DNA of 64,000 nucleotides, from NCBI RefSeq assembly GCF_001571385.1, contig NZ_BCNW01000001.1, forward strand, positions 2,209,470 through 2,273,469, in the 5' to 3' direction. Under the pieces are notes generated by a model. It had not been told where the DNA came from. It ran no database searches and saw only the letters and a program-made list of their open reading frames with translations. Positions within the stretch are counted from its first letter, which is position 1. Each line of letters opens with the position of its first letter. The position numbers and the translations under genes are program-made. Origin of the DNA: Methanofollis ethanolicus (lineage in GTDB: Archaea; Halobacteriota; Methanomicrobia; Methanomicrobiales; Methanofollaceae). Of the stretch, positions 53,302 through 62,071 are shown in pieces.

Positions 53302-55613
53302 CCGTCCTCCTTCAGGCAGAGGACGGAGACGACCTTCCCCTCCGCAGTCTGCCCGGAGACGACGCCGTGGATCTCGGTCTCGAAGCCCGGGAAGGCGGTG
53401 TCGAAGTCACCGTACAGGAGGAGGAAGTTGACGAGGCAGCGGTCCTCCTCAAGGACACGCTCGCCGGGCATCAGCACCGGGATGCCGGGCGGGTACGGGA
53501 CGACCATCACCGCCGCCGTCCTCCCGATGATCGAGCCGATGGGCACCGTCTCGGTCTCGCCGGCCACGAGGTGGCGGTAGGCCTCGGCCGGGGTCATCAC
53601 GGCCTCGGGGATGCCGGCGTACACCGTCTTCAGCACGCCTGCAATGTTCCGCCTCCTGAGGTAGGCGTGCATCGCGTCGCAGAGGTCGGCAAGCCCCATG
53701 TCGCCGTAGACTCCGGGGTGGGCGCGGGTGAGGGCCGGGAAGACCCGTTCGAGCGGGGCGTTCTCGTCATAGAGGTCCTTGAACTCGAAGAGCTGGGCGA
53801 TGAGGGTGCCCGATTTCCCTCGCGAGATCCCCATCGTGAAGAGGATGAGGAAAGAGTAGAAGCCGCTCTTCTCCACGACGATCCCGCGCGACTGGAGGAA
53901 GCGGGAGACGACCGGGGCCGGGATGCCGCGCATCCCCATGCCGCCGTCCGTCTCGACGCCCGGCGTGAGGACGGTCACTTTCAGGGGGTCGAGGAGGACA
54001 TAGCCCTCGTCCAGGCCCTCGAACCCGTGCCAGGCGTCGCCGGGCCGGAGGGTCCAGAAGGCGAGGTGTCTCTCCAGGTCGTCGCCGGCCTCGGGGCGGG
54101 GCGGCAGGTCGGGAAAGTCCCCGCCCTCGGGTTGCCAGATCCCGAACCACCACCTCTCCCCCGCCTCGTCGCCCGCCGCGAGTTGCTCGCCTATCTGGAC
54201 CATCTTCTGCCTGAAGATCAGCGCCTCCTCGAGGGTGTCGGCGATGAGGGCCGTGCCTGAGTCGCCCTCCATCATCTTCGCGGCGACGTCGAGGGAGGCG
54301 ATGATCGAGTAGGCGGGGGAGGTGGACGAGTGCATCATAAATGCCTCGTTGAAGCGTTCGGGGTCGACACGGCCATCCTCGGGGCGGTGGCCGTCGAGGA
54401 TGTGGACCATCGAGGCCTGGGAAAAGGCGGCGAGGACTTTGTGGGTGGACTGGGTGGCGTAGAGGACGGGGTCGTCCGGGCCGAGGCCTGCCCCGGACAT
54501 CGCGTACCGCCCCTCGTACAGGGGGTGGACACAGGCATAGCCGTACCACGCCTCGTCGAAGTGGAGGGCGTCCACCATGCCCCGCAGCCAGCCGCGGACA
54601 GCGCCGACGTCGTAGCAGAGGCCGTCATAGGTGGTGTTCGTGATGACGGCGAGTTTCGGGGCGGCATCGGGCTGCGCCAGCCTGTTCGACCGGATCTTTT
54701 CCAGGATTGCATCCTCCGAGAACTCGGACGCGGGGATGGGGCCGATGATCCCGTAGTTGTTCCGCGTCGGGACCAGGTAGACGGGGACGGCGCCCGTGAG
54801 GATGATCGCGTACATCACCGACTTGTGGCAGTTCCTGTCGACGAGGACGATGTCGCCGGGGGATACGCAGGACGAAAAGACGATCTTGTTCGCCGTCGAG
54901 GTCCCGTTCGTCACGAAATACGTCCTGTCGGCCCCGAAGATCCGGGCGGCGTCGGCCTCGGCCTCGCCCACCACCCCCGAGTGCTCCAGGAGGGACCCGA
55001 GTTCGGGGACGGAGACGGAGAGGTCGGCCCTGAGGGTGTTCTCCCCGAAGAATTCGTAGAAGAGTTTGCCGACCGGCGACTTGAGGAAGGCGGCGCCGCC
55101 GGTGTGGCCGGGGGTGTGCCAGGCATAGGTGTACTCCTGGGTGTACCTGACGAGTTCGCCGAAGAAGGCGGGGAGGAGGGTGTCGAGATAGTCGCCGGTG
55201 ACGTCCTCGATCCGGCCGGCGACGAACCGCGGGGTGTTGTCGAGTTTCCAGAAGTAGCCGTCGATGGTCCTGACCACCTCCAGGGGGATCTCGTTCACGG
55301 CCAGTTTGCGGGTGAACAGGAATATCGGGAGCGACCTGTTCCTCGTCCTGATCTCCCGGATCATCTCGGCCGGCCCCGGAGCGTCGGGGGCGTCGGCCTG
55401 GAGGTCCCAGTCGAGGAGGACGCCGGCGATCTCCGGGTACGACGACCGGAAGATGGAGAGGGCGTCGTCGATGGTCGTGGCCTCGACCACGTCGAAGTCG
55501 AGGTCTTTCAGGAGCCTGATGATCTCCCGGAGGGCGATGCCTCCCGCGGTCTTTGCCCCGAGTTCGGAGTCAATGATGAGGATGGAGAGGTCGAGGTTGC
55601 TGTACCATTCCAT
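53298..55613 (-). CDS. PLP-dependent Orn/Lys/Arg decarboxylase (fold type I)
   Basis: The 771-residue protein has the N-terminal receiver-like wing of the family (SILIIDSELGAKTAGG; LDWDLQADAPDAPG), the HTPGHTGGAAF loop, FVTNGTSTANKIVFSS, HFDEAWYGYACVH, and the PLP Lys in ATQSTHKVLAAFSQAS. A C-terminal domain follows (GISRGKSGTLIAQL...; PYPPGIPVLMPGE). This is the AdiA/SpeC/LdcC class; the sequence does not settle whether arginine, ornithine or lysine is used. With arginine deiminase and carbamate kinase, ornithine or arginine is likely. Methanogens generally use a pyruvoyl arginine decarboxylase instead. A TATA-like CTTTTATG (minus) lies about 40 bp upstream. Confidence 0.92.
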   Translation of the reverse strand: MEWYSNLDLSILIIDSELGAKTAGGIALREIIRLLKDLDFDVVEATTIDDALSIFRSSYPEIAGVLLDWDLQADAPDAPGPAEMIREIRTRNRSLPIFLFTRKLAVNEIPLEVVRTIDGYFWKLDNTPRFVAGRIEDVTGDYLDTLLPAFFGELVRYTQEYTYAWHTPGHTGGAAFLKSPVGKLFYEFFGENTLRADLSVSVPELGSLLEHSGVVGEAEADAARIFGADRTYFVTNGTSTANKIVFSSCVSPGDIVLVDRNCHKSVMYAIILTGAVPVYLVPTRNNYGIIGPIPASEFSEDAILEKIRSNRLAQPDAAPKLAVITNTTYDGLCYDVGAVRGWLRGMVDALHFDEAWYGYACVHPLYEGRYAMSGAGLGPDDPVLYATQSTHKVLAAFSQASMVHILDGHRPEDGRVDPERFNEAFMMHSSTSPAYSIIASLDVAAKMMEGDSGTALIADTLEEALIFRQKMVQIGEQLAAGDEAGERWWFGIWQPEGGDFPDLPPRPEAGDDLERHLAFWTLRPGDAWHGFEGLDEGYVLLDPLKVTVLTPGVETDGGMGMRGIPAPVVSRFLQSRGIVVEKSGFYSFLILFTMGISRGKSGTLIAQLFEFKDLYDENAPLERVFPALTRAHPGVYGDMGLADLCDAMHAYLRRRNIAGVLKTVYAGIPEAVMTPAEAYRHLVAGETETVPIGSIIGRTAAVMVVPYPPGIPVLMPGERVLEEDRCLVNFLLLYGDFDTAFPGFETEIHGVVSGQTAEGKVVSVLCLKEDG

Positions 55614-55764
55614 GGTCTCGTGCCCTCAGGGGGGAGTGGGCGAGGGAGGCATAAAAGGTATGGGTGAGGAGGGAGACATACCGACTTTCCCGAAACACAG
55701 GCAGGTTGCCACGTGAAGAGCGGCGCGGACCAACTGCCTTCCCAAAGCACAGGCCGGGGGCTAC

Positions 55765-55925
55765 GCCGGAAATCAAAGATTTTCTTGAACTCGCTATCGC
55801 TCGTTGCCCCCGGACCCCCGTTCAGGATTGGGCCGGGGAAGTCCGAAGAGGAGATCTGGAGGAAGATTGCCCTATCCACGCCTATCCTGCACCGGGGGGC
55901 CGGGGGCGGTAGTCCCCCGGCATGA
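55765..55925 (+). repeat. Dispersed GC-hairpin repeat, copy E
   Basis: TCAAAGATTTTCTTGAACTC and CGCTATCGCTCGTTGCCCCC then GGACCCCCGTTCAGGATTGG keep the word order of copy A/D. The closing hairpin CCGGGGG-CGGTAG-TCCCCCGG is perfect (55899-55920). Confidence 0.7.
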
Positions 55926-55989
55926 AACACAGATCAATCATCTTTCCCGCACACACCACAGGCGTCCCCCGGAGGAAAATCCCGACCCC

Positions 55990-56230
55990 CCGCCTTCCCC
56001 ACGCGGTTCGCCGGGGGCTATCGCCCCCGGACCCCACATTGGGATAGGGCCGGGGAAGACAGAGCAGAGATCCTTGAGGTAGGAGATAACCATCCCTCCG
56101 CCTATCCTGAGCGGGGTGCGAGCACAAGCGAGCATGAGAAGATCGAAGATCTTCGAGGGCCGAGGGCTGCGAACGAAGTGAGCACAAGAATATCTCTGAT
56201 TTTCGGCGGTAGTCCCCCGGAGGAGAACGT
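55990..56230 (+). repeat. Dispersed GC-hairpin repeat, copy F with nested module
   Basis: GTTCGCCGGGGGCTATCGCC and CCCGGACCCC open it, GATAGGGCCGGGGAAGACAG follows, and the closing TAGTCCCCCGG half lies 230 bp on. Between them a palindromic module around GATCGAAGATCTTCGAG has been inserted. Confidence 0.65.
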
Positions 56231-56332
56231 CGGCAGGACACATGGTATGGCGCAGGAACACCTTTCGGGAGTCCGATCCGAACCCGCGAGCCCCCGCTCT
56301 CGCCCTCGCCCTCGCATGCCGTGTCAACAGGA

Positions 56333-56370
56333 TCAAAAAAAAGAGGACCGGCCCCTCCCGCGGGGGCCGT
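56333..56370 (-). terminator. Terminator after lysS
   Basis: On the minus strand GGCCCCC-GCGGGA-GGGGCC forms a strong stem, followed after GGTCCTC by a run of eight T. It starts 12 bases after the lysS stop. Confidence 0.75.
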
Positions 56371-56381
56371 CTTCGAAAGCG

Positions 56382-57902
56382 TTACTCCTGCTTCTCTTCG
56401 GACTCGTCCGACTCTTCGGCCTGCGCCGCGATCGTCCGCATCGACGGGAAGAGGATCACTTCCTTGATGGAGTCGTTGCCGGTGAGGAGCATCACCGTGC
56501 GGTCGATACCGATGCCGACCCCGCCGGTCGGGGGCATGCCGTAGCCGAGGGCGTTGACGAAGTCGTAGTCGATCATCTGCGCCTCAAGGTCGCCGAGGCG
56601 GCGCTTTGCGTCCTGCTCCTCGAAACGCTGCTTCTGGTCGATCGGGTCGTTCAGTTCGGAGAAACCGTTCGCAAGTTCCATGCCGTTCACGAAGAGTTCG
56701 AAACGCTCGGTGAAGCCGGGCTTCGAGCGGTGGCGCTTCGCCAGCGGCGAGTTCTCGACCGGGAAGTCGTAGATGAAGGTCGGCTGGATGAGTTTCTCCT
56801 CGCAGTAGTGGTCGAAGAAGAGGGGGAGGTAGTCGCCGTGAGTCTGTGCCGTCTCGCACTTCTCTACCTTCTCCTTCGCGGCGATCCGGGCGAGTTCGTC
56901 GAGAGGCGTCGCATAGACGTCGATGCCGCCGTATTCCTTCACCGCGTCCTCCATACTGAGCCTCCTCCACGGCCGGGCAAAGGAGATCTCGTTGCCCGCG
57001 AAGGTGACAGTCGTCGTGCCGAGAGCGCTCTCGACAAGGTGGGTGATGACCTCCTCGGTGAGGTTCATCATGTCCTCGTAGTCATGGTAGGCCGCGTAGA
57101 TCTCCACCATCGAGAACTCGGGGTTGTGGTGGGTGTCGATATCCTCGTTCCTGAAGTTCTTCGCGATCTCGTAGACCTTCTCGAAGCCGCCGACGACAAG
57201 CCTCTTCAGGTAGAGTTCCGGGGCGATGCGGAGGAAGAGCTGCTGCTCCAGGGCGTTGTGGTAGGTGATGAAGGGCCGGGCATTGGCGCCGCCATAGACG
57301 GACTGGAGTGTCGGGGTCTCGAACTCCATGAAGCCCTGTCCGTTGAGGAAGTTCCGCAGAGCGGCGATTGCGCGACTGCGGGTGCGAAAGGTCTGCCGCG
57401 ACTCCTCGTTCATGATCAGGTCGAGGTACCGGTGGCGGTACCGCTGCTCGGTGTTCTTGAGCCCGTGGAACTTCTCAGGCATCGGGCAGACCGACTTGGT
57501 GAGGAGGTCGAAGCGGCTGACCCAGACAGTGATCTCGCCCATCTTCGTCCTGAAGACATGGCCTGTGGCACCGATGATATCGCCCGCGTCCAGGTACTTC
57601 TTGATGAACTCGAAAGGTTCGTCGCCGACGTCGTCCTTCCGCACATAGAGTTGCATGCGGGCCGAGGCGTCGCCGATGTCGATGAAAATCGTCTTGCCGT
57701 GGTGACGGAGGGCGTAGATCCTCCCGGCCGTCACGACCTCCTCCTCGCTCTGGTCGTGGCCGATCTCCGCAAAAGTTTCTTTGATCTCGCCGAGGGTCTG
57801 CTTCCGCTCATAGTGGGCCGGGTACAGGGTGAGCCCGGCCTCCTGGAGTTCGCGGTATTTCGTGAGTTTTGCCTCATCAAAACTGATCTGTGAATCGCTC
57901 AT
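56382..57902 (-). CDS. lysS: Lysyl-tRNA synthetase, class II
   Basis: The 506-residue protein has the OB-fold anticodon domain (TAGRIYALRHHGKTIFIDIG, two parts) and class II motifs: RSRAIAALRNFLNGQGFMEFETPTLQ (overlapping parts), FLRIAPELYLKRLVVGG, YEIAKNFRNEDIDTHHNPEF and GVGIGIDRTVMLLTGNDSI. Many methanogens use a class I LysRS; a class II enzyme like this one is of bacterial/eukaryotic type and may reflect old transfer. An acidic tail (EESDESEEKQE) is unusual. TATATA at 57961-57966 (minus) is a probable promoter. Confidence 0.96.
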   Translation of the reverse strand: MSDSQISFDEAKLTKYRELQEAGLTLYPAHYERKQTLGEIKETFAEIGHDQSEEEVVTAGRIYALRHHGKTIFIDIGDASARMQLYVRKDDVGDEPFEFIKKYLDAGDIIGATGHVFRTKMGEITVWVSRFDLLTKSVCPMPEKFHGLKNTEQRYRHRYLDLIMNEESRQTFRTRSRAIAALRNFLNGQGFMEFETPTLQSVYGGANARPFITYHNALEQQLFLRIAPELYLKRLVVGGFEKVYEIAKNFRNEDIDTHHNPEFSMVEIYAAYHDYEDMMNLTEEVITHLVESALGTTTVTFAGNEISFARPWRRLSMEDAVKEYGGIDVYATPLDELARIAAKEKVEKCETAQTHGDYLPLFFDHYCEEKLIQPTFIYDFPVENSPLAKRHRSKPGFTERFELFVNGMELANGFSELNDPIDQKQRFEEQDAKRRLGDLEAQMIDYDFVNALGYGMPPTGGVGIGIDRTVMLLTGNDSIKEVILFPSMRTIAAQAEESDESEEKQE

Positions 57903-58149
57903 GGTACCATTCCCGGGTGCAGGACTGGCCCGGCCACACGGCGCGGCCGGGTGAAATCGCTATATATCTTTTTTATCGGGGAGTATTAAGGGTATCAGTC
58001 TGAGAGAAAAGAGGTCCCCGGCCCGGTACCGCCGGGGGACGATCCCCGGAGACGGGAAGAGACCGCCATATGGGGGGCGATTGTCCGGCGCGATATGAAA
58101 GCGCATAAATAGTGCCTGCAAAATTTATTACTCTGTATGAGGAGGCAGG

Positions 58150-58476
58150 ATGGCCCAGTCCATTAAATCACGGTTCGAGACTTTTTCATCAGAGTGGCTT
58201 GAAAGGTGCACGGAATGCAAAAAAATGGCGATATCGGAGGATATGGCCGACAATGTCCGGAAAGAACTTGAAACCGATCTCTACTTCTTCAAACTGCAGG
58301 CAGGGATCGTCGGCGAGGAGACAGGAGACCTTGAAAAGGGCATCAGGCAACTGGAGAAATACGTCGAGATCGCCCTTGCGAAAGGGAAGGCAAACCATGC
58401 ACGAGAGGCGGACAGAGAAAAGAAACCCCCTCGCGCCCCGCTCAGGGACATCATGGCGGGCCTCCACAGAAAATAA
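58150..58476 (+). CDS. Hypothetical 108-residue helical protein
   Basis: ATG 58150 follows a strong GAGGAGG (58139-58145) with a TATA-like ATAAAT upstream. The protein is helical, with one CTEC motif near residue 20 (ERCTECKKM) and a long amphipathic helix (YFFKLQAGIVGEETGDLEKG). The tail is basic. I do not recognise it. The clear expression signals argue that it is a real, independently transcribed gene. Confidence 0.65.
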   Translation: MAQSIKSRFETFSSEWLERCTECKKMAISEDMADNVRKELETDLYFFKLQAGIVGEETGDLEKGIRQLEKYVEIALAKGKANHAREADREKKPPRAPLRDIMAGLHRK

Positions 58477-58552
58477 CCCCTGAAATTCTTTCCCTCAACG
58501 GACGGCCGGGGTGTTGCCCCAAAGATAGAGCATGGGTAGGTCAATTTCGCCA

Positions 58553-58562
58553 GAGATATATA
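58553..58562 (+). promoter_or_regulatory. TATA box of the tandem UvsE-like genes
   Basis: AGATATATAG lies 23-32 bp before the ATG at 58585, matching a leaderless transcript. Confidence 0.65.
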
Positions 58563-58584
58563 GTCCCTGAACCACGGAGATGCG

Positions 58585-59424
58585 ATGAAACTCGGGTACC
58601 CCTGCACCAACCTGACCATCGGGGCCATGAATGGTCTCTTCCCTGACCGCCGCCATGCCCGGGCGGAGGAGGTGGACGCAGCAGTCGTCGAGAACCTTGC
58701 CTGCCTGGCGAGGACCCTGGAGTTCAATGAAAAGGCCGACCTCTCCTTCTTCGCGATCAGTCCGCGGGCCGTCCCGCACAGGACAGCCGCGTATGCGGAG
58801 TGCCTTGCGGCCGTCGGGGCCTATGTGAGGGAGAAGAAGATGCGGGTCATGACCTGCCCTGCCAGGCCCGCCCTCATCCCGGAGAGGCGGGCCGCCGACC
58901 TCGTCCATCTCGCCTCCCTCCTCGACGCCATGGACCTCGACACGACGGCAAAGATCCCGGTCAGGATCTACGGCAGGGGCGACGCGGAGGAGTTCTGCCG
59001 GGAGTATGCCAGCCTCCCCGACGCGGTGACCCGGCGTCTTGTCATCAGAAACGACCGCTTTCACACGGTCGAAGACTGCTGCGCCGTCGGCCGGGCATGC
59101 GGCGTGCCCGTGGCCTACGACCGCCACCAGGCCCGGGGAGACCCCGGCGAGGCCGTCAGGGAGTGCGCCCGCACCTGGAGGAAGGATGACGGCGTGCCTG
59201 TCGTCTTCTACGGTTCCCTCGACCGGGACACGCCGCACCCGCCGTCGGTCGACCCCGCCGCATTCGGATCTTTCCTTGCGGCCACGGCCCCGACAGACAT
59301 CGACGTCATGCTCCTCTTCAGGGACAGGGAGAGGTCGGCCCTCATCGCGCGCCGGGTCGCGCACGACGACCCGCGGCTGGCGGCCGACAGGGTTATGAGC
59401 GCACCCGCCCACCACGCGCCCTGA
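58585..59424 (+). CDS. Degenerate UvsE (UV endonuclease)-like paralogue
   Basis: The 279-residue protein aligns over its length with the next gene: MKLGYPCTNLTIG, ENLACLARTLEFNEKADL, LVHLASLLDAMDLDTTAK, RRLVIRND. Most UvsE ligands are changed: His100 of the partner becomes Cys91, His143 becomes Arg127, Glu176 becomes Arg155, His204 becomes Gln182 and Glu274 becomes Leu244. Asp179 and His218 stay. It should not catalyse incision alone. The frame is intact with normal codon use, so it is maintained, perhaps as a subunit or damage-binding partner. Its stop overlaps the start of the partner. Confidence 0.8.
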   Translation: MKLGYPCTNLTIGAMNGLFPDRRHARAEEVDAAVVENLACLARTLEFNEKADLSFFAISPRAVPHRTAAYAECLAAVGAYVREKKMRVMTCPARPALIPERRAADLVHLASLLDAMDLDTTAKIPVRIYGRGDAEEFCREYASLPDAVTRRLVIRNDRFHTVEDCCAVGRACGVPVAYDRHQARGDPGEAVRECARTWRKDDGVPVVFYGSLDRDTPHPPSVDPAAFGSFLAATAPTDIDVMLLFRDRERSALIARRVAHDDPRLAADRVMSAPAHHAP

Positions 59425-60311
59425 TGCGGATCGGGTACCCCTGCATGAACACGGCCATCGGGTGCACTTCTGCCCGCACCTTCAGGCTGACGTCCTGGAA
59501 CGAGGAGAGGTTCCTCTCGACGGTCTCGGAGAACCTCGCCTGCCTCTCCCGCATCCTCGCGTTCAATGCCGAACACGACCTCCTCTTCTTCAGGGTCACC
59601 TCGGACCTCGTCCCCTTCGCCTCCCACCCGGTGAACGCCCTCGACTGGCCCGCGATCTTCGCGGAGGAGTTCGCCGGGATAGGGGCGTTTGTCCGGGACC
59701 ACGGCATGCGCATCTCCCTGCACCCGGACCAGTTCACCCTCCTCACCTCACCCGACGCGGGTGTCTGTGAGAGGAGCGTCGCCGAACTGGCGTACCACGC
59801 CGCGGTCCTCGACGCCATGGGCCTGGACACGACGGCGAAGGTCCAGGTCCACCTCGGCGGGGCCTACGGCGACAGGGAGGCGGCCGTCGGCCGGTTTCTC
59901 GACAGGTACCGCACCCTCCCCGCGGATGTACGGCGGCGCCTCGTCGTCGAGAACGACGACCGCCTGTACACCGAGGCGGAGTGCCGCGCCGTCAGCCGCG
60001 AGTGCGGCATCCCCGTCCTCTTCGACGCCTTCCACCACGAGTGCAACCCCTCCGCCCTCGGCACCGGTGCGGCCGTCGCCGCCTGCGCCGCCACCTGGTC
60101 GGAGAGGGACGGCGTCCCGATGGCCGACTACTCCTCCCAGGAACCGGGCGGGCGGCGCGGCCGCCATGCCCGCACCCTCGACCCCGCCCACTTCGCCGCC
60201 TTCCTCGCCGCCGCCCGACCCCGCGACCCCGACATCATGCTGGAGATCAAGGACAAGGAACAGAGCGCCCTCCGCGCCCTCGCGATCGTGCGGGCGGGCG
60301 ACAGATCCTGA
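59424..60311 (+). CDS. uvsE: UV damage endonuclease UvsE/UvdE family
   Basis: The 295-residue TIM-barrel protein keeps the metal set: His100 (ISLHPDQFTLL), His143 (VQVHLGG), Glu176 (LVVENDD), Asp201/His204 (VLFDAFHHE), His248 (GRHARTLDP) and Glu274 (IMLEIKDKEQSALRA). It should nick DNA 5' of UV photoproducts and start alternative excision repair. The start ATG shares a base with the stop of the first paralogue, so the two are translated together. UvsE is sporadic in archaea and often looks transferred from bacteria. Confidence 0.9.
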   Translation: MRIGYPCMNTAIGCTSARTFRLTSWNEERFLSTVSENLACLSRILAFNAEHDLLFFRVTSDLVPFASHPVNALDWPAIFAEEFAGIGAFVRDHGMRISLHPDQFTLLTSPDAGVCERSVAELAYHAAVLDAMGLDTTAKVQVHLGGAYGDREAAVGRFLDRYRTLPADVRRRLVVENDDRLYTEAECRAVSRECGIPVLFDAFHHECNPSALGTGAAVAACAATWSERDGVPMADYSSQEPGGRRGRHARTLDPAHFAAFLAAARPRDPDIMLEIKDKEQSALRALAIVRAGDRS

Positions 60312-60781
60312 GAGATAACGGCACGTGCCGGGACCTCCAGAACACATGCTGCCTCGCATCTATGAGGTCATCCCGGAACTCTCGTTCATTCAGCTCTGGA
60401 GAGACCCTCATGATCGGACCGATATCTCCCCCTGGATTCTATGACGAGCGGCGCGAACCTCCCGCCTTCCCCCTACTCCCCAACACAGGCACGCCGGAAC
60501 AGGGATTTTACAGAGCCCAAAAAAAGGCACACTTCGCCCAACACCGGAGGAGGACTGTTGCGGATCGACAGACTCGTGCAGGAGAAGGGAGGACGATACC
60601 AGGACCATGCCGGAAGTACCGACCCCCCCTATCGGCGCTGGTCCTGTACCTCCTACCGCGACGACAGCACCATACCCCCGCGCCATGTCAGAACATGGCA
60701 AGGTTATTGGGCGGCGGGGCCCAACTCTTTCTCAACCATCATGGGTGGTGACGCCGCCCTGATCAGAGGAAAAGTGTGCAC
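60312..60781. other. Gap before the first phenylacetate-CoA ligase
   Basis: Nothing certain in 470 bp. Minor open frames (for example 60441-60851) overlap the downstream gene in another frame and do not look protein-like. No good TATA box is visible, which leaves the ligase promoter undefined. Confidence 0.4.
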
Positions 60782-62071
60782 ATGTTCTGGAACAGGGAAA
60801 TGGAGACGATATCAGGGGCAGACCTCGAAGCGTTGCAGCTTTCACGACTGAAGTGGACTGTACACCACTCGCAGAACGTCGACTTCTACCGGCGGAAGTT
60901 CAGGGACGCCGGCGTCACGCCCGACGACATCACGACCCTCGCCGACGTGGAGAAACTCCCCTTCACCAGCAAAAAGGAGTTGCGAGACGCCTACCCCTTC
61001 GGCAACATCGCCGTCCCGATGAAGCAGGTCGTGCGCATCCACACCACCTCGGGCACGACAGGCAAACCGACCGTGGTCAGTTACACGCGACGTGACCTGG
61101 ACAACTGGTCTGAACTGATCGCGCGGAACCTCACCATGATCGGCCTGACCGACGAGGATGTCTTTCAGAATTCGGTGAACTACGGCCTCTTCACCGGCGG
61201 CCTCGGTTTCCACTACGGCGCCGAGAAGATCGGGGCGACGGTGGTCCCGAGCGCCACCGGCAACACCCGGCGGCAGATCGAGATGATCCAGGACTTCGGC
61301 GTCACCGCGATCCACTGCACGCCCAGTTACGGGATGCACCTCGCCGAGGTCGCCGAGGAGATGGGCGCGTCCCTCGACACCCTGCGGATCGGGATCTTCG
61401 GCGCCGAACCCTGGTCCGAGAACATGAGAAAGGAACTGGAGGAGAGACTCGGCGTCGAGGCCTTCGACTCGTACGGGATGTCCGAGATGTACGGCCCGGG
61501 CGCCGGATTCGAGTGCCCCGAGCACAACGGTCTCCACCTCTGGCACGACTGCTACCTTGCCGAGATCATCGATCCCGTCACGGGCGAACGCCTGCCCGAC
61601 GGCGAGAAGGGCGAACTGGTCGTCACGCCCCTGGTCAAGGAGGCGATGCCCCTGATCCGGTACCGCACCGGCGACATCACCTGCATCCTTCCCGACGACT
61701 GCCCGTGCGGCCGCGGCAAAAGAATAGCGCGCCTCACCGGCAGGGCCGACGACATGCTCGTCATCAGGGGGATCAACGTTTTCCCGTCCCAGATCGAGCA
61801 CACCCTCCTCTCCATCCCCGACGTGGGGGACCAGTTCATCGTATATGTAGACAGGATCAACCATCTTGACGAGATGACGATCGAGGTCGAGATCAACAGG
61901 AAGAGTTTCAGCGGCGAACTCGCCGACCTCGCCCGCCTCCAGAAGACGGTGGCGGCGGCGATCAAGGAGAACCTGAATCTCAGGGCGACCGTCAAACTCG
62001 TCGAACCCGGCAGCCTGCCCCGCTTTGAGGGGAAGGCCCGCCATGTTGTGGACAGGAGAAGTGATATCTGA
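60782..62071 (+). CDS. paaK: Phenylacetate-CoA ligase (AMP-forming), first copy
   Basis: The 429-residue protein (ATG 60782; GTG 60776 is in frame) has the AMP-forming signatures: TTSGTTGKPTVVSYTRRDLD, YGLFTGGLGFHYG, FGAEPWSENMRKELEE, DSYGMSEMYGPG and the C-terminal RADDMLVIRGINVFPSQIEH. PaaK-type enzymes activate aryl acids such as phenylacetate or indoleacetate to CoA thioesters. In methanogens they work with 2-oxoacid:ferredoxin oxidoreductases in aromatic amino acid metabolism. The stop overlaps the start of the second copy. Confidence 0.92.
   Translation: MFWNREMETISGADLEALQLSRLKWTVHHSQNVDFYRRKFRDAGVTPDDITTLADVEKLPFTSKKELRDAYPFGNIAVPMKQVVRIHTTSGTTGKPTVVSYTRRDLDNWSELIARNLTMIGLTDEDVFQNSVNYGLFTGGLGFHYGAEKIGATVVPSATGNTRRQIEMIQDFGVTAIHCTPSYGMHLAEVAEEMGASLDTLRIGIFGAEPWSENMRKELEERLGVEAFDSYGMSEMYGPGAGFECPEHNGLHLWHDCYLAEIIDPVTGERLPDGEKGELVVTPLVKEAMPLIRYRTGDITCILPDDCPCGRGKRIARLTGRADDMLVIRGINVFPSQIEHTLLSIPDVGDQFIVYVDRINHLDEMTIEVEINRKSFSGELADLARLQKTVAAAIKENLNLRATVKLVEPGSLPRFEGKARHVVDRRSDI

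Larger units (their letters stand above)
55614..56332. other. Gap between decarboxylase and lysS filled with hairpin repeats
   Basis: About 720 bp without a supported gene. It holds repeat copies E and F and a third fragment (56115-56230) built of a GATCGAAGATCTTC inner hairpin with GAGCACAAGCGAGC and GAACGAAGTGAGCAC words. Confidence 0.6.

Noticed and set aside
50124-55613. A CRISPR array expected near cas1
   Set aside because: I read both flanks for repeated 25-40-bp units with unique spacers and found none. The regions are filled by coding genes.
60441-60851. A 136-codon plus-strand frame before the first ligase
   Set aside because: It overlaps the ligase start in another frame, is low in hydrophobic core residues and has no ribosome-binding site.
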